A stretch of DNA of 49,653 bases from an uncultured Clostridia bacterium. GTDB taxonomy: Bacteria > Bacillota > Clostridia > Oscillospirales > Acutalibacteraceae. Each line of letters opens with the position of its first letter. Position 1 is the stretch's first letter. Location of the stretch: the NCBI GenBank assembly GCA_945863885.1, contig CAMAZY010000020.1:1-49653 (forward strand), written 5' to 3'. The notes under the pieces are model-generated. The model saw nothing but the letters and a program-made list of their open reading frames with translations, was not told the DNA's origin and searched no databases. Both the position numbers and the translations under genes were made by a program. This document shows positions 36,338 through 45,195 of the stretch, in pieces.

Positions 36338-39300
36338 TTACTTTTTCTTTCCGAAAAGCCTTGCCAGAAATCTGCTGATTTTACCGAAGAACTGCTTGAT
36401 CTTTGCAATGAAAGAGTTTTCCTTTTTCCCGATCGTCGTTCCGCATTGGTCACAGACTCCGTCATTGTTTTTGTCGCTGTGGCCTGTTGCCGGGATCAGT
36501 TCCGGCTCGCTGAAATTATGCTCTTTACAGCGTGAGCAATACTCATAAGACGTCAGACCTTCTTCGGTGCAGGTGGCTTTCCGTTCCGGCACCGGGGTTC
36601 TGTACTGTTCTTCGTGCTTGCAAAGATTCTTGTTGCACCACTGGCAGCGGATTGAACCGGAAAGCGCCGTATGCCCGAGCTTACAGTTTCTGCTGAATTC
36701 ATTTCCGCATTTCGGACATTTATATTCCTCCTTGCCCGTACCGGAGCAGGGCTGTCCCGTATAGCCTATGAGCTCAAGAATATGACCGCAGCCTCCGTCA
36801 GCGATATAATCGCTTTCGGCAAAGCTGTATGCCTTAATTTCTGCGGGAGTCAACGCCCAGTTTTCTTCGTTCTCGTAAACCGGCGTAAAGGCGATATAGT
36901 CGTTCCCGATAAACTGCGCTTCCACGGAAGACTTCAGGAAATAGAAGACATCGCCCCGTGAGGAATCGTCTTCATCGGCGGCAAGGTAGGTATCAAGGTA
37001 ATACCATTTATCCGCTATCTTGACGATGTTGCAGGCATGAAGCAGCTTATCGCTGACAACGACACGGGTATCAAGACCGGCTTCAAGGGCAAGACGGTAA
37101 AACGCAAGAGAAAAGCCTTCGCACACGCCGCTGTTATTCACAAGTACCGAGTAAGCAGAGTGATGTACGTCGTTGTATGCCTTGTCATTCGGCGAAACGG
37201 CATTCACGTTGTCGCAAAGATACTCAAAAATCAACCGTGCCTTTTCATATTCCGGCTTATCGTTCAGTTGAAGAGATGCCGCAATTTCCGTAAGCTTGTC
37301 GGAAAGCAGGCTTTCCTGCTCAGCCGTGGTGTAATACTCAACGTCGAGCACTAAATATCCGTCGTCTAAAACCGCTCTGTTGATTTTCTTTACTGACCAC
37401 ATGAGGTTGTCGCCGGCCGCAGAATCCGCCTTGTCATAAGCAAAAACAACATCAAAGAACTTCACAAAATCGTTGTTGGACGTGAGTGCCGGAGCACCCT
37501 GCGGATAGGACAGAATGATATAACGATTTCTGTTTATCATCTGTCGGCGAACATAGTCCGCCACCGCTTCATAGCTGTCGGAGGCTTCAAGCGCAACAAA
37601 GCTTCTGTTATATTTTTCGGCATATTCCTGAGCGGTTGAAAGCTCGTAGCCATAGATCGTTGCACCGGACGGAATTGCTTCTTCGGTGTCGGGGATCGCA
37701 CAGCTTCTGTCTCTGATAATAAACGTCTTGAGGTTGTCTATGGCATAGAAAGCATTCTTTCCGACATCAGTCAGTCCGTTCTTCATATCAATCGTATGGA
37801 GAGCGGCCATATCGCGGCAAAAATACGAAGGAATCGTAGTGCCTTCAAAAATGATTGAGGTAATGTTGGAGCAGCCTTTGAAGGGGCTTGCTTTTCCGGT
37901 AGTATATTTCAGTGTTTCCGGTACCGTGATGACGGAAAGTCCGGTACACCCCGAAAACGCACTCGCTTCAAGGGTTTCAACCTTGTTAAGGTCAATGGTT
38001 TTGAGTGTTTTACAATTTGCAAATGCACTGTTTCCGATCGTTTTGACCGTATCCGGAATCACGATTTGTGTAATGGCCGGAGCAGATTTACAGACATTAT
38101 TTGCAATCTTTACCGTTCCCTCGGCAAAGATGACTTTCTTTAAATTCTTACAACCGGTAAAAATAGTGTCAGTGCTTACTATTGCTAAGGTTGCAGGAAT
38201 AGTAATTTCGCTAAGAGATTTGCAGTTAAGAAAAGCATGGACACCTATTTCCGTTATTCCTTCATTCAAATCGATTGATTTCAATAAGGTGCAATTATCA
38301 AACGCATAGCTGTCAATTACCGATACACTATTTGGTAAACTGACACTCTCCAAAACGCCGCAGTCTGCAAATGCCTTGTATCCGATTTCAGTAACGGTTT
38401 CAGGCAAAATAACCTCTTTCAGTTTTGAAGCGCCAACGCAAGCATGATCTACAACCCGAACGGTTCCCTGGGCAAAAGATATTTTGACTAAATTATCACA
38501 GCCGGTAAAAATGCCGTAATCACTCATATCCGTTACCGTTGAGGGAAATGTCAATTCAGTAAGAGAGGTACAATTAAGAAAGACATGGGCACCGAATCCC
38601 GTTATGCCTTCATGCAAATTTGATTGATTCCAATGAAGTACAATCACCAAAAACATAACTATCGAGCACTGTTATACCCTGTGGCAGATTGATACTCACT
38701 AAAGATTCACATCCCTCAAAAGCACCGCTCCCGATCTCAGTGATGTTTTCAGGCAAACGAATACTAAGTAAAGAGTTGCACCCATTAAAAGCATGATGTC
38801 CGATTTCGATAACAGACTCAGGCAGAACAACTTCCGTTACAGCTTGGGCATTGTTGCAAACATTGTCCGCAACTTTAACAGTTCCCTCGGCAAAAATGAC
38901 CTTCTTTAAATTGTCACAACCGGTAAAAATGCCGTAATCACCTGTCACTTCTGTCATGGTTGCAGGAATAGTGATTTCGCTAAGGGCTTTGCAGTTAAGA
39001 AAAGCATGGACACCGATTTCCGTTATACCCTCATTCAATTTAATTGATTTCAATGAAGTACAGTTTTCGAACGCATAGCTATCAATTATCGACACACCAC
39101 TTGGTAAACTGACACTCTCCAAAACGCCGCAGTCTGCAAATGCCTTGTATCCGATTTCAGTAACGGTTTCAGGTAAAACTACTTCTTTCAATTTTGAAGC
39201 TCCGACGCAAGCGTAATCTACAACTCGAACGGTTCCCTGGGCAAAAGATATTTTGACTAAATTATCACAACCGGTAAAAATGCCGTAATCACTCATATCC

Positions 39301-39650
39301 GTTACCGTTGAGGGAAATGTCACTTCAGTAAGGGAGGTGCAATTAAGAAAAGCATGGGCACCAAATGTCGTTATGCCCTCATTCAATTTAATTGATTTCA
39401 ACGAAGTACAGTTTTCGAATGCAGATGAACCGATCGCCATCACCGTATACCCGCCGAGCGTTTCGGGAATGGTCAGATTTTCAATGACCTCTCCGCTGAA
39501 GCCCGTTACGGTTGCCGTGGAGTCGCTGTTTACGGTATACGTCAGCCCGGCGTCCGAATAAACTTGTGTTGCGGCGCCCGCAAAAATACACGAGCTTGCC
39601 GTCAGAACAGACATGATGAAAATAAACAGAATTGAGAGCTTTGATTTCAT
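36338..39650 (-). pseudogene. Secreted BspA-LRR/transglutaminase-like protein, frameshifted
   Basis: Two overlapping frames form one gene. Frame 1 (38610-39650) has a signal peptide (residues 1-28) and BspA LRR repeats, ending FGDCTSLESIKFA. Frame 2 continues LHEGITGFGAHVF without loss. One extra T in the AAATTTG run at 38617-38619 explains the break; removing it gives 1103 aa. After the LRRs comes a transglutaminase-like domain. In frame-2 numbering its triad is Cys512 (NNSGVCEGFS), His540 (KLLHACNIV) and Asp555 (WYYLDTYL). Then come CxxC modules and a basic amphipathic tail ending FFGKISRFLARLFGKKK. A 200-residue LRR block is duplicated, and the frameshift lies between the copies. ATG at 39650 overlaps the kinase stop (ATGA) and has AGGAGG 7 nt upstream. 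Secreted transglutaminase-like domains can be peptidases or crosslinkers; the substrate is unknown. A shorter product from frame 1 alone is possible. Confidence 0.85.
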
Positions 39651-40969
39651 GAAACTTCCTCCTGTGATTGCAGTTTTATACTGATATCGGCAACGAACTC
39701 ACGGTCATCACACGACAGACGGAACTTTCCGCCGTACTTTTCTGCGATTCTGCCGACATTTTTCAGTCCGATACCATGGTTTTTCACGTCCGATTTTGAC
39801 GTCTTGATTCTGTTGTTTTTTATCACAACACGCTCGTTCACCGGATTCACAATCGAAAGAACAAAGAACAGCTCACGGGCATTCGCTTCAATCCGGATGT
39901 ACTTTTCGCCGCTCAGGCGCTTTGTACTTTCGATGGCATTGTCAACAAGGTTGCCCAGAATCGTGCAAAGGTCTGATGAAGCAATCCCCTTTTCCGGAAT
40001 TGTGCCGGTGAACGTCATTCTGATTCCCAGCTCTTCGGCAAGAGCGTTTTTGTTGTTCAGCATAGCGTCGGCGACAAAATTTCCGGTTGAAATCTGCCTT
40101 TTCTGAACACCCGAGGTGATCTTGATCGTCTCAAGATATTCTGCCGCCTCTTCATTCTTTCCGGCGTTGAGCAAAGCCGTGACAACCAACATGTGATTTT
40201 TGTAGTCATGCCGGAATTCTCTGAGCTGCTGATCGCTCGCAAGCATTCTTTCATAGTTTTCGTGCTGTTCGTTAAGCTGCTTGAGAATCTGCGTCTGCTG
40301 ATAGGAAAGCAGAAAGATTTTGTATACAAAATAAATGATACAGATAAAAATGCTGAGTGCCGAAAGAGAAAAGAAAATATTCAGCGGCAATTCATTGTCA
40401 TATCCGACATCGTGCTTGGCGAAATCCGCAAAAAAGACCGTGAAGTTCAAAAGGAACCAGACCGGCAGCAGCCACTTCGGAACCGTTTCATAAACATTTT
40501 TTATCAGATTGAAATTCGAAATCTTATTTGCAATCAGAATAGCGACCGTAATTGTGGTATACCCGATGATTGTTGCCGTATTATCCACGACGACCCATTC
40601 GATACTCCGGGCATCATTCTTGAAAATGAACCCGATAAATCCGATCAGTGCCTCCGAGGAAGACATAACCAGCGCTATTGCGCCGAGTGACTTCCAAAAT
40701 TGCCCCTTTGTGTTCAGAATGACAAACACAAAAATCGGCGGCAAAAGCATTGTCATTGTTTCCGGATCAAGCAGACTGTCTTCGGAAAAAGTACCGAAAT
40801 ATGTCCATAGTCCGCTGCCTACGGCAGTCAGAAAGCAAATAACGGACACGACAATCGTGACGCTTCTTTTGCGTTCCTTCAACCCGAAAACGGCGGTGAG
40901 AACCGAAATAAGGCATATCACCTCCACAATATCGTACAGGCCGCACAAAATTGATTTTGCCAACAGCAT
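39647..40969 (-). CDS. GHKL-type sensor histidine kinase (LytTR partner)
   Basis: A 440-aa kinase of the AgrC/ComD-like HPK10 group. Six or so hydrophobic segments (within residues 5-225) form a membrane sensor. The phospho-accepting H254 is in LREFRHDYKNHM. N340/N344 in LGNLVDNAIEST form the N box, and HGIGLKNVGRIAEKYGG the G box. In this group ligands are often peptides sensed through the membrane domain (known); the ligand here is unknown. It follows the response regulator by 82 nt, a gap filled by a repeat element, and its TGA overlaps the ATG of the LRR-transglutaminase gene by 4 nt, so the two are translationally coupled. Start ATG with GGAGG 6 nt upstream. Confidence 0.92.
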   Translation of the reverse strand: MLLAKSILCGLYDIVEVICLISVLTAVFGLKERKRSVTIVVSVICFLTAVGSGLWTYFGTFSEDSLLDPETMTMLLPPIFVFVILNTKGQFWKSLGAIALVMSSSEALIGFIGFIFKNDARSIEWVVVDNTATIIGYTTITVAILIANKISNFNLIKNVYETVPKWLLPVWFLLNFTVFFADFAKHDVGYDNELPLNIFFSLSALSIFICIIYFVYKIFLLSYQQTQILKQLNEQHENYERMLASDQQLREFRHDYKNHMLVVTALLNAGKNEEAAEYLETIKITSGVQKRQISTGNFVADAMLNNKNALAEELGIRMTFTGTIPEKGIASSDLCTILGNLVDNAIESTKRLSGEKYIRIEANARELFFVLSIVNPVNERVVIKNNRIKTSKSDVKNHGIGLKNVGRIAEKYGGKFRLSCDDREFVADISIKLQSQEEVS

Positions 40970-40985
40970 TTATCTTCCTCCTTTT

Positions 40986-41053
40986 AGGCAAGCTCTAAAA
41001 ACATCCCGGCATTCATCATAATGCCAAACGCCTTGAGTTTTTGGAGCTTGCCT
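40986..41053. repeat. Inverted-repeat element, copy 2 (68 bp), inside the two-component operon
   Basis: AGGCAAGCTC...GAGCTTGCCT is a perfect 10-bp terminal inverted repeat extended imperfectly by TAAAAAC/GTTTTTG. The element lies between the response regulator and the kinase. The regulator's stop codon TAG (41054-41052) is formed partly by the element's end. It matches both ends of copy 1 (19647-19806) joined together, as a deletion derivative would. Confidence 0.8.
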
Positions 41054-41753
41054 ATACTTTATACTTCAGATAGCTGAAATAGCTTTGTTCAAATGCGTCA
41101 TATCTCTTCGGACTGATCGGAACCCAGTCCCCGTTGGTAAGCGTAATATCCTTGCGGTTGAAATTGGAAACATACTTCAGATTAACGATAAACGACCGGT
41201 GGGTACGGAAAAACCGGGGATTGTTGATTTCGGTTTCGTATGCGGAAATCCCTTTGTTGGAGCGCAGTTTTCCCGATGTGGTTGTGATCTCGGTATATTT
41301 CTTCTGCGCTTCTATGTAAAGTACTTCGTCGATATCCAGACAATAATTCTGGTCGCCGAAGCTGACAACCATTTTTCTGTCGGTCTGATAGATCGTGACA
41401 AAGCTGTCAAGCGCTTCGGTGAGAACCGTTTCGCCTATCGGTTTTACAAGATACCGGAAGGTGTTCAACGAAAAACTTTCAAACACATGCTCCGGAAAAG
41501 AAGTAAGAAATATGATAAAGATGTCTTTGTTCTCCTGCCTGAGTTTTTTGGCGAACTCAATTCCGTCATCATCACCCGGTATACTGTAATCAAGAAACAC
41601 AAGGTCATAGTCATGATTCTTAATGTAAAAGCTCCTGAAATCCTCAAAGGCATCGATTCCGCAGGCAATATTCGCATTGTTCATGAACTGAACAGACATG
41701 GATTTAATTTCTTCCCGTAATTCTTTTTCATCATCGCAAATTGCAATTCTCAT
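41052..41753 (-). CDS. LytTR-family response regulator
   Basis: A 233-aa two-component regulator. Receiver domain residues 1-120: acidic pocket D7-D8 in ICDDEKE, phospho-acceptor D55 in LVFLDYSIPG, conserved T and K in FLTSF and LVKPIG. The LytTR DNA-binding domain (about 130-230) contains YIEAQKKYTEITTTSG, RSNKGISAYE, RFFRTHRSFIVNLKYV and the terminal PISPKRYDAFEQSYFSYLK. LytTR domains bind paired 9-bp repeats about 21 bp apart (known), and exactly such a pair lies upstream at 41877-41906. Start ATG with GGGAG 9 nt upstream. First gene of the operon with the kinase and LRR-transglutaminase genes. Confidence 0.95.
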   Translation of the reverse strand: MRIAICDDEKELREEIKSMSVQFMNNANIACGIDAFEDFRSFYIKNHDYDLVFLDYSIPGDDDGIEFAKKLRQENKDIFIIFLTSFPEHVFESFSLNTFRYLVKPIGETVLTEALDSFVTIYQTDRKMVVSFGDQNYCLDIDEVLYIEAQKKYTEITTTSGKLRSNKGISAYETEINNPRFFRTHRSFIVNLKYVSNFNRKDITLTNGDWVPISPKRYDAFEQSYFSYLKYKV

Positions 41754-41841
41754 TTTGACATTCTCCCTAATCTGAAAATTGAAAAAGGTAAAATTTCGGA
41801 TCGGTATTTTTCTGAACGGTTTTCCCTTTTTTCGTAAAGCA

Positions 41842-41870
41842 ATGATACAGTATCAAAATCATGATTACAA
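41842..41870 (-). promoter_or_regulatory. Weak promoter of the response regulator operon
   Basis: TTGTAA (41870-41865), 17-bp spacer, TATCAT (41847-41842) on the minus strand. The -10 hexamer equals that of the DUF3137-lemA promoter and the -35 is equally weak. Confidence 0.68.
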
Positions 41871-41876
41871 CCGCAA

Positions 41877-41906
41877 AGCAACGAATATTTTTTTTGAAGC
41901 AACGAA
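41877..41906 (-). promoter_or_regulatory. LytTR-type direct-repeat operator, site 2
   Basis: Two exact copies of TTCGTTGCT with a 12-bp spacer on the minus strand. The proximal copy ends 6 bp before the -35 box, the same geometry as site 1. It implies autoregulation of the two-component system. Confidence 0.85.
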
Positions 41907-42092
41907 AAGTTTGTTGTCGGATGAAAACCCTTCAACTCAGTATGTAAATTCAGAATATCGAATAATGTGAATTCTATAATAACATATTGTGTTGAGAATA
42001 GCAACCGTCAAAAGCGGAATGTTTCTTTTCTTAAACCTGTAAAATCAGTAGCGCAAAAGTAAATAAGTCCGAAAAAGCAGGCAATAAAACGG

Positions 42093-42136
42093 AACTCTCC
42101 TATGGCAGAAAAAAACTGCCATAGGAGAGTTTTTAT
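42093..42136. terminator. Strong hairpin between the lipoprotein operon and the regulator gene
   Basis: A perfect 16-bp stem AACTCTCCTATGGCAG/CTGCCATAGGAGAGTT with a 7-A loop. It has five T on the plus side, and CCGTTTTATT on the minus side. On the minus strand it would end the lipoprotein operon. The remainder of the 434-nt gap holds only the regulator promoter and operator. Confidence 0.75.
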
Positions 42137-42187
42137 CCCCGGACATTACAGACTTATCAGGTAATTTCGGCAAATCGGAATCCACTT

Positions 42188-42625
42188 TTACTCATCCAGC
42201 CACTTTAATAAATTGGCAAAGCCCTCATCAAAACTCAATAATTCTTCTTCGTTTACAGATATCTCTACAATCGGCATGACATAGCCGTCGCCGAAATATT
42301 TTGCGGCGGTAATAAAGTGAACCTGATCCCCGATTTTAATTTTCTCGTCTATACCGTTGTGTTGAACAATCGGCAAGTTATCACCAACAATTTTGAAACT
42401 ATTGTCATCAAATTGCGGATTCAAATCCGAAAATCCCAAATACAAGGCCGATCTGTCCTCATTATAAGAAATGTGCGTTACAATCCCTGTTGCATTCACA
42501 TAATTGCTTTTTTGTGAGTAATAGTTCTTCGTTTTTCCTGCCGTACAAGAAGTTAAGCAGACTAACAAACACAGCAAAAAGATTGCTAAGACAGACCTTT
42601 TAAAGCTTGAAATTCGATCTTTCAT
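42188..42625 (-). CDS. Small secreted lipoprotein
   Basis: A 145-aa lipoprotein of unknown function. Signal peptide with lipobox LTSC (Cys at residue 27 from the ATG at 42625; SVLAIFLLCLLVCLTSC). The mature part is a single small domain starting TAGKTKNYYSQKSNYVNATG and rich in beta strands (IVTHISYNEDRSALYLGFSD, DQVHFITAAKYFGDG). The frame opens two codons earlier with GTG, but that GTG overlaps the GGTGGAG ribosome binding site, so the ATG is chosen. It lies 23 nt after the second small membrane protein and is probably the last gene of that operon. Confidence 0.8.
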   Translation of the reverse strand: MKDRISSFKRSVLAIFLLCLLVCLTSCTAGKTKNYYSQKSNYVNATGIVTHISYNEDRSALYLGFSDLNPQFDDNSFKIVGDNLPIVQHNGIDEKIKIGDQVHFITAAKYFGDGYVMPIVEISVNEEELLSFDEGFANLLKWLDE

Positions 42626-42648
42626 TTTCACTCCACCTTTTGTACACG

Positions 42649-43017
42649 CTATTTATACAAAAGCCAACAAACCAAAATATGAAATGTATCTACGCCTAAC
42701 AAGATTCCGTATATCCAAAAAAAGGTTTCTGCTACTAACAGTTTATTATCCAATAAAAGATACAACAAGATGAAAGCAACAAAGAGCGCAATATATACGA
42801 AAGACATATAAAACTCAAGGTACAACCATTTTGGAATTTCGCTTTTTCTAAGTCCGAAAAGTTTTCTGAATCTTCTCCCCGGCATAATATATCGTTTCGG
42901 ATAATACTTTTTGTGAAATCCGATTTCTTTTATTAACTTTCTATTTGATATTGTAGCTGCATAACATCCCATAAAAGACAGTATACCAAATATCATGATT
43001 ACTGTATGATGCCCCAT
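42649..43017 (-). CDS. Small membrane protein, paralog 2
   Basis: A 122-aa integral membrane protein. Three hydrophobic segments (about 5-22, 68-87 and 93-115) flank a basic cytoplasmic-like stretch YPKRYIMPGRRFRKLFGL. The chosen ATG at 43017 aligns with the start of paralog 1 and follows AGGAGG, although the spacing (3 nt) is tight. An ATG at 43029 lies upstream but has no ribosome binding site. Function is unknown. Close homology to the preceding gene shows tandem duplication. Confidence 0.75.
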   Translation of the reverse strand: MGHHTVIMIFGILSFMGCYAATISNRKLIKEIGFHKKYYPKRYIMPGRRFRKLFGLRKSEIPKWLYLEFYMSFVYIALFVAFILLYLLLDNKLLVAETFFWIYGILLGVDTFHILVCWLLYK

Positions 43018-43076
43018 AATCCTCCTCATTTCATGTTCAGATTCAACTTTGACGCATATTGCTTTTTACACTCTAT

Positions 43077-43436
43077 CTATAAAATCACACATACAAAAAT
43101 CCGTAACATATCTACACCCATTATAATCACATATATCCAAAAGTAGGCTTCTGCTACTAATAGTTTGTTGTTCAATGATACATATAACAGCAAAAAAACA
43201 ACAAAGAGCGCTATATATACGAATGTCATACAAAATTCTATATATATCCATTTTGGAATTTTGCTTTTCTTAAGCCCGAAAAGTTTTCTGAATCTTCTTC
43301 CCGGCATGATATATCGTTTCGGATAATACTCTCTGTGAAAGAAGATTTCTTTTAACGCCTTTTTTGTCCCTATTGTGCCGCCTAATACTCCCCATAAAGT
43401 AAGTGTAGCAAATATCATTATTATCTGGCGATGCAT
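43077..43436 (-). CDS. Small membrane protein, paralog 1
   Basis: A 119-aa integral membrane protein with the same layout as paralog 2 and the identical block YPKRYIMPGRRFRKLFGL. The pair is about 60% identical by eye, highest in the basic block and the second membrane segment. GGAG is 8 nt upstream of the ATG. First gene of the operon with paralog 2 and the lipoprotein, under a strong promoter at 43558-43586. I do not recognise the family. Basic juxtamembrane residues may contact lipid or nucleic acid (speculative). Confidence 0.78.
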   Translation of the reverse strand: MHRQIIMIFATLTLWGVLGGTIGTKKALKEIFFHREYYPKRYIMPGRRFRKLFGLKKSKIPKWIYIEFCMTFVYIALFVVFLLLYVSLNNKLLVAEAYFWIYVIIMGVDMLRIFVCVIL

Positions 43437-43557
43437 AATAATTTCTCCTAATTAAACCGTCGAGCCGACCTGTCCATAAATTAGCATTGAATCGGCTTCG
43501 GTATGCAAAACGATCAAATTTCTTTATCATATACAAAAAATGTATTTGTCAATTTTC

Positions 43558-43586
43558 AGTATACACTTTTTCACTCTTTATGTCAA
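43558..43586 (-). promoter_or_regulatory. Promoter of the small membrane protein operon
   Basis: TTGACA (43586-43581), 17-bp spacer, TATACT (43563-43558) on the minus strand. A second TTGACA-17-TGATAA lies about 40 bp downstream, so two tandem promoters are possible. The other sequence in this 375-nt gap up to 43700 shows nothing recognisable. Confidence 0.78.
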
Positions 43587-43715
43587 TAATTGCATATACA
43601 CCGAATATATTTTGTTGTAATCAGTGTGGTAAAAAGGAATCTGCCCAAAGCCGCAAATCGTAATATGTACATAATAAAATTTACATGATATTCACATTAT
43701 TTTTATACAAGTTTA

Positions 43716-43744
43716 TTGTGCTTTTTCCGTATCGATGATAGAAT
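43716..43744 (+). promoter_or_regulatory. Promoter of the M28-type peptidase gene
   Basis: TTGTGC, 17-bp spacer, TAGAAT on the plus strand, about 68 nt before the ATG at 43812. Confidence 0.55.
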
Positions 43745-43811
43745 AATTTTTGTATCCGGCACAGTGGCTTAGTCTGCCGGGTAATCAATCAGCTGACTTG
43801 GAGGTCATAGA

Positions 43812-45158
43812 ATGAAAGAGGAAAACAAAAAGTATGCCAAAGAGGCATACGAAATCGTAACACATGCCGCAAAGAAGATCGGCTCCCGTCTTCCCGGCTC
43901 GGAAAATGAAAGAAAATACGCACGCTATATGGGTGATAAGCTTCGTGAAATCGGAATTGAACCGAAGACCGAGGAATTTGCCGTTTCCCCGAGAGCATCC
44001 ATCGGCGGCATTCCGTATGCAGGCTACGTCGGCCTTGCCCTTTGCGTGCTCACTTATTTTGCTCAGGCAAATCTCAACATCTGGATTGCAATGGCGTTTG
44101 TATCGGTTGTGACGCTTGTCTGGCTCGTATGCAGCGTATTCCTTTACAAAACTTGGTTTGATATGTTCTTCAGACAGAAAATCTCCCAAAATGTTTACGG
44201 TGAGCTTCTTCCCGAGGACGGAAACTATGATTATACGATTTTCATTTCGGGACACACCGACACAAGCTGGAACTGGAAACATTCCGAGCATGCGTACCGT
44301 TACAAAGACAAGCCGATACTCGGAATCCTTATCACATACGCAAAAGTCGGCTTTGGTGCTGTCTGTGCCATCTTCATGATGTGTGCTTCTATTGCCATGG
44401 GCATTATCTTAACCGGCAATCTTTTCGGTGCCGCCTGGGCATACGCCGCAACTCAGTCCGCTTCTTTCAACACCTTTTTAATTGTGATGGACTTCATGCC
44501 GATGATTTGTGCAGTCGGCTGCGGTCTTTTAATCATGTGGTGTGATCCTCACGAGGAAAACGCCTCGCGAGGTGCTATGGACAACGCAACAGGCTGTGCG
44601 TTAAGCTACGAGGTTATCAAGTACTTCAAAGAAAATCCCGATAAGATGCCGAAAAATTGCAGAATCGTAGATTTCAACTGCGGAAGTGAGGAGGCCGGTC
44701 TTCGCGGCTCGATTGCTTTTGCGAAAGAACACAAGAATGACGGCATGCTTAAAAACGCTTATCACATCAACATTGACTCGATTGCCGACAAGGATTACTT
44801 CGAGGCTATCATTAAGGACGACTGGCAGTTCACCCGTTTTGATACCGACCTTGAAAAGATGTTCATGGACACATTCAAGGAGCTTGGTATCGAAAGCAAA
44901 ACAGGCGGCAATATTCATAATCCCGTCGGCGGCTGCGACAGTACGCCGATGACGAAGGCCGGTGTAAAATCTATTACCTTTGCCGCTCAGAATCCTGTTC
45001 TGACTTATTACTATCATACATGGAGAGATCTTCCTGAGCGTTTCGATGTTGATACGGTACATACCGGCTTTGATGTTATCCTTTCGGTTATCGATAAAAT
45101 CGCCGCATTCCAGGAAACAAACGGCTATAACGGGCCGCAGAAAAAGGCAAAGAAATAA
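43812..45158 (+). CDS. Membrane-embedded M28-family zinc peptidase
   Basis: A 448-aa protein with the M28 (aminopeptidase Y/glutamate carboxypeptidase-type) fold. Metal and catalytic residues fit: H148 in SGHTD, D257 in GAMDNATG, the E293-E294 pair in GSEEAGLRGS, D322 in NIDSIAD and H402 in YYHTW. Unusually, the fold is interrupted by two pairs of hydrophobic segments (about 67-113 and 172-243), the second between the first metal histidine and the bridging aspartate. This suggests a peptidase integrated in the membrane. M28 enzymes remove N-terminal residues or hydrolyse small peptides; the substrate here is unknown. TTGGAGG lies upstream of the ATG. It is the only plus-strand gene in its area. 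Confidence 0.88.
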   Translation: MKEENKKYAKEAYEIVTHAAKKIGSRLPGSENERKYARYMGDKLREIGIEPKTEEFAVSPRASIGGIPYAGYVGLALCVLTYFAQANLNIWIAMAFVSVVTLVWLVCSVFLYKTWFDMFFRQKISQNVYGELLPEDGNYDYTIFISGHTDTSWNWKHSEHAYRYKDKPILGILITYAKVGFGAVCAIFMMCASIAMGIILTGNLFGAAWAYAATQSASFNTFLIVMDFMPMICAVGCGLLIMWCDPHEENASRGAMDNATGCALSYEVIKYFKENPDKMPKNCRIVDFNCGSEEAGLRGSIAFAKEHKNDGMLKNAYHINIDSIADKDYFEAIIKDDWQFTRFDTDLEKMFMDTFKELGIESKTGGNIHNPVGGCDSTPMTKAGVKSITFAAQNPVLTYYYHTWRDLPERFDVDTVHTGFDVILSVIDKIAAFQETNGYNGPQKKAKK

Positions 45159-45195
45159 GTAACGGAAAAAGAAAAAAGGGGCGGTAATGCGTGGG

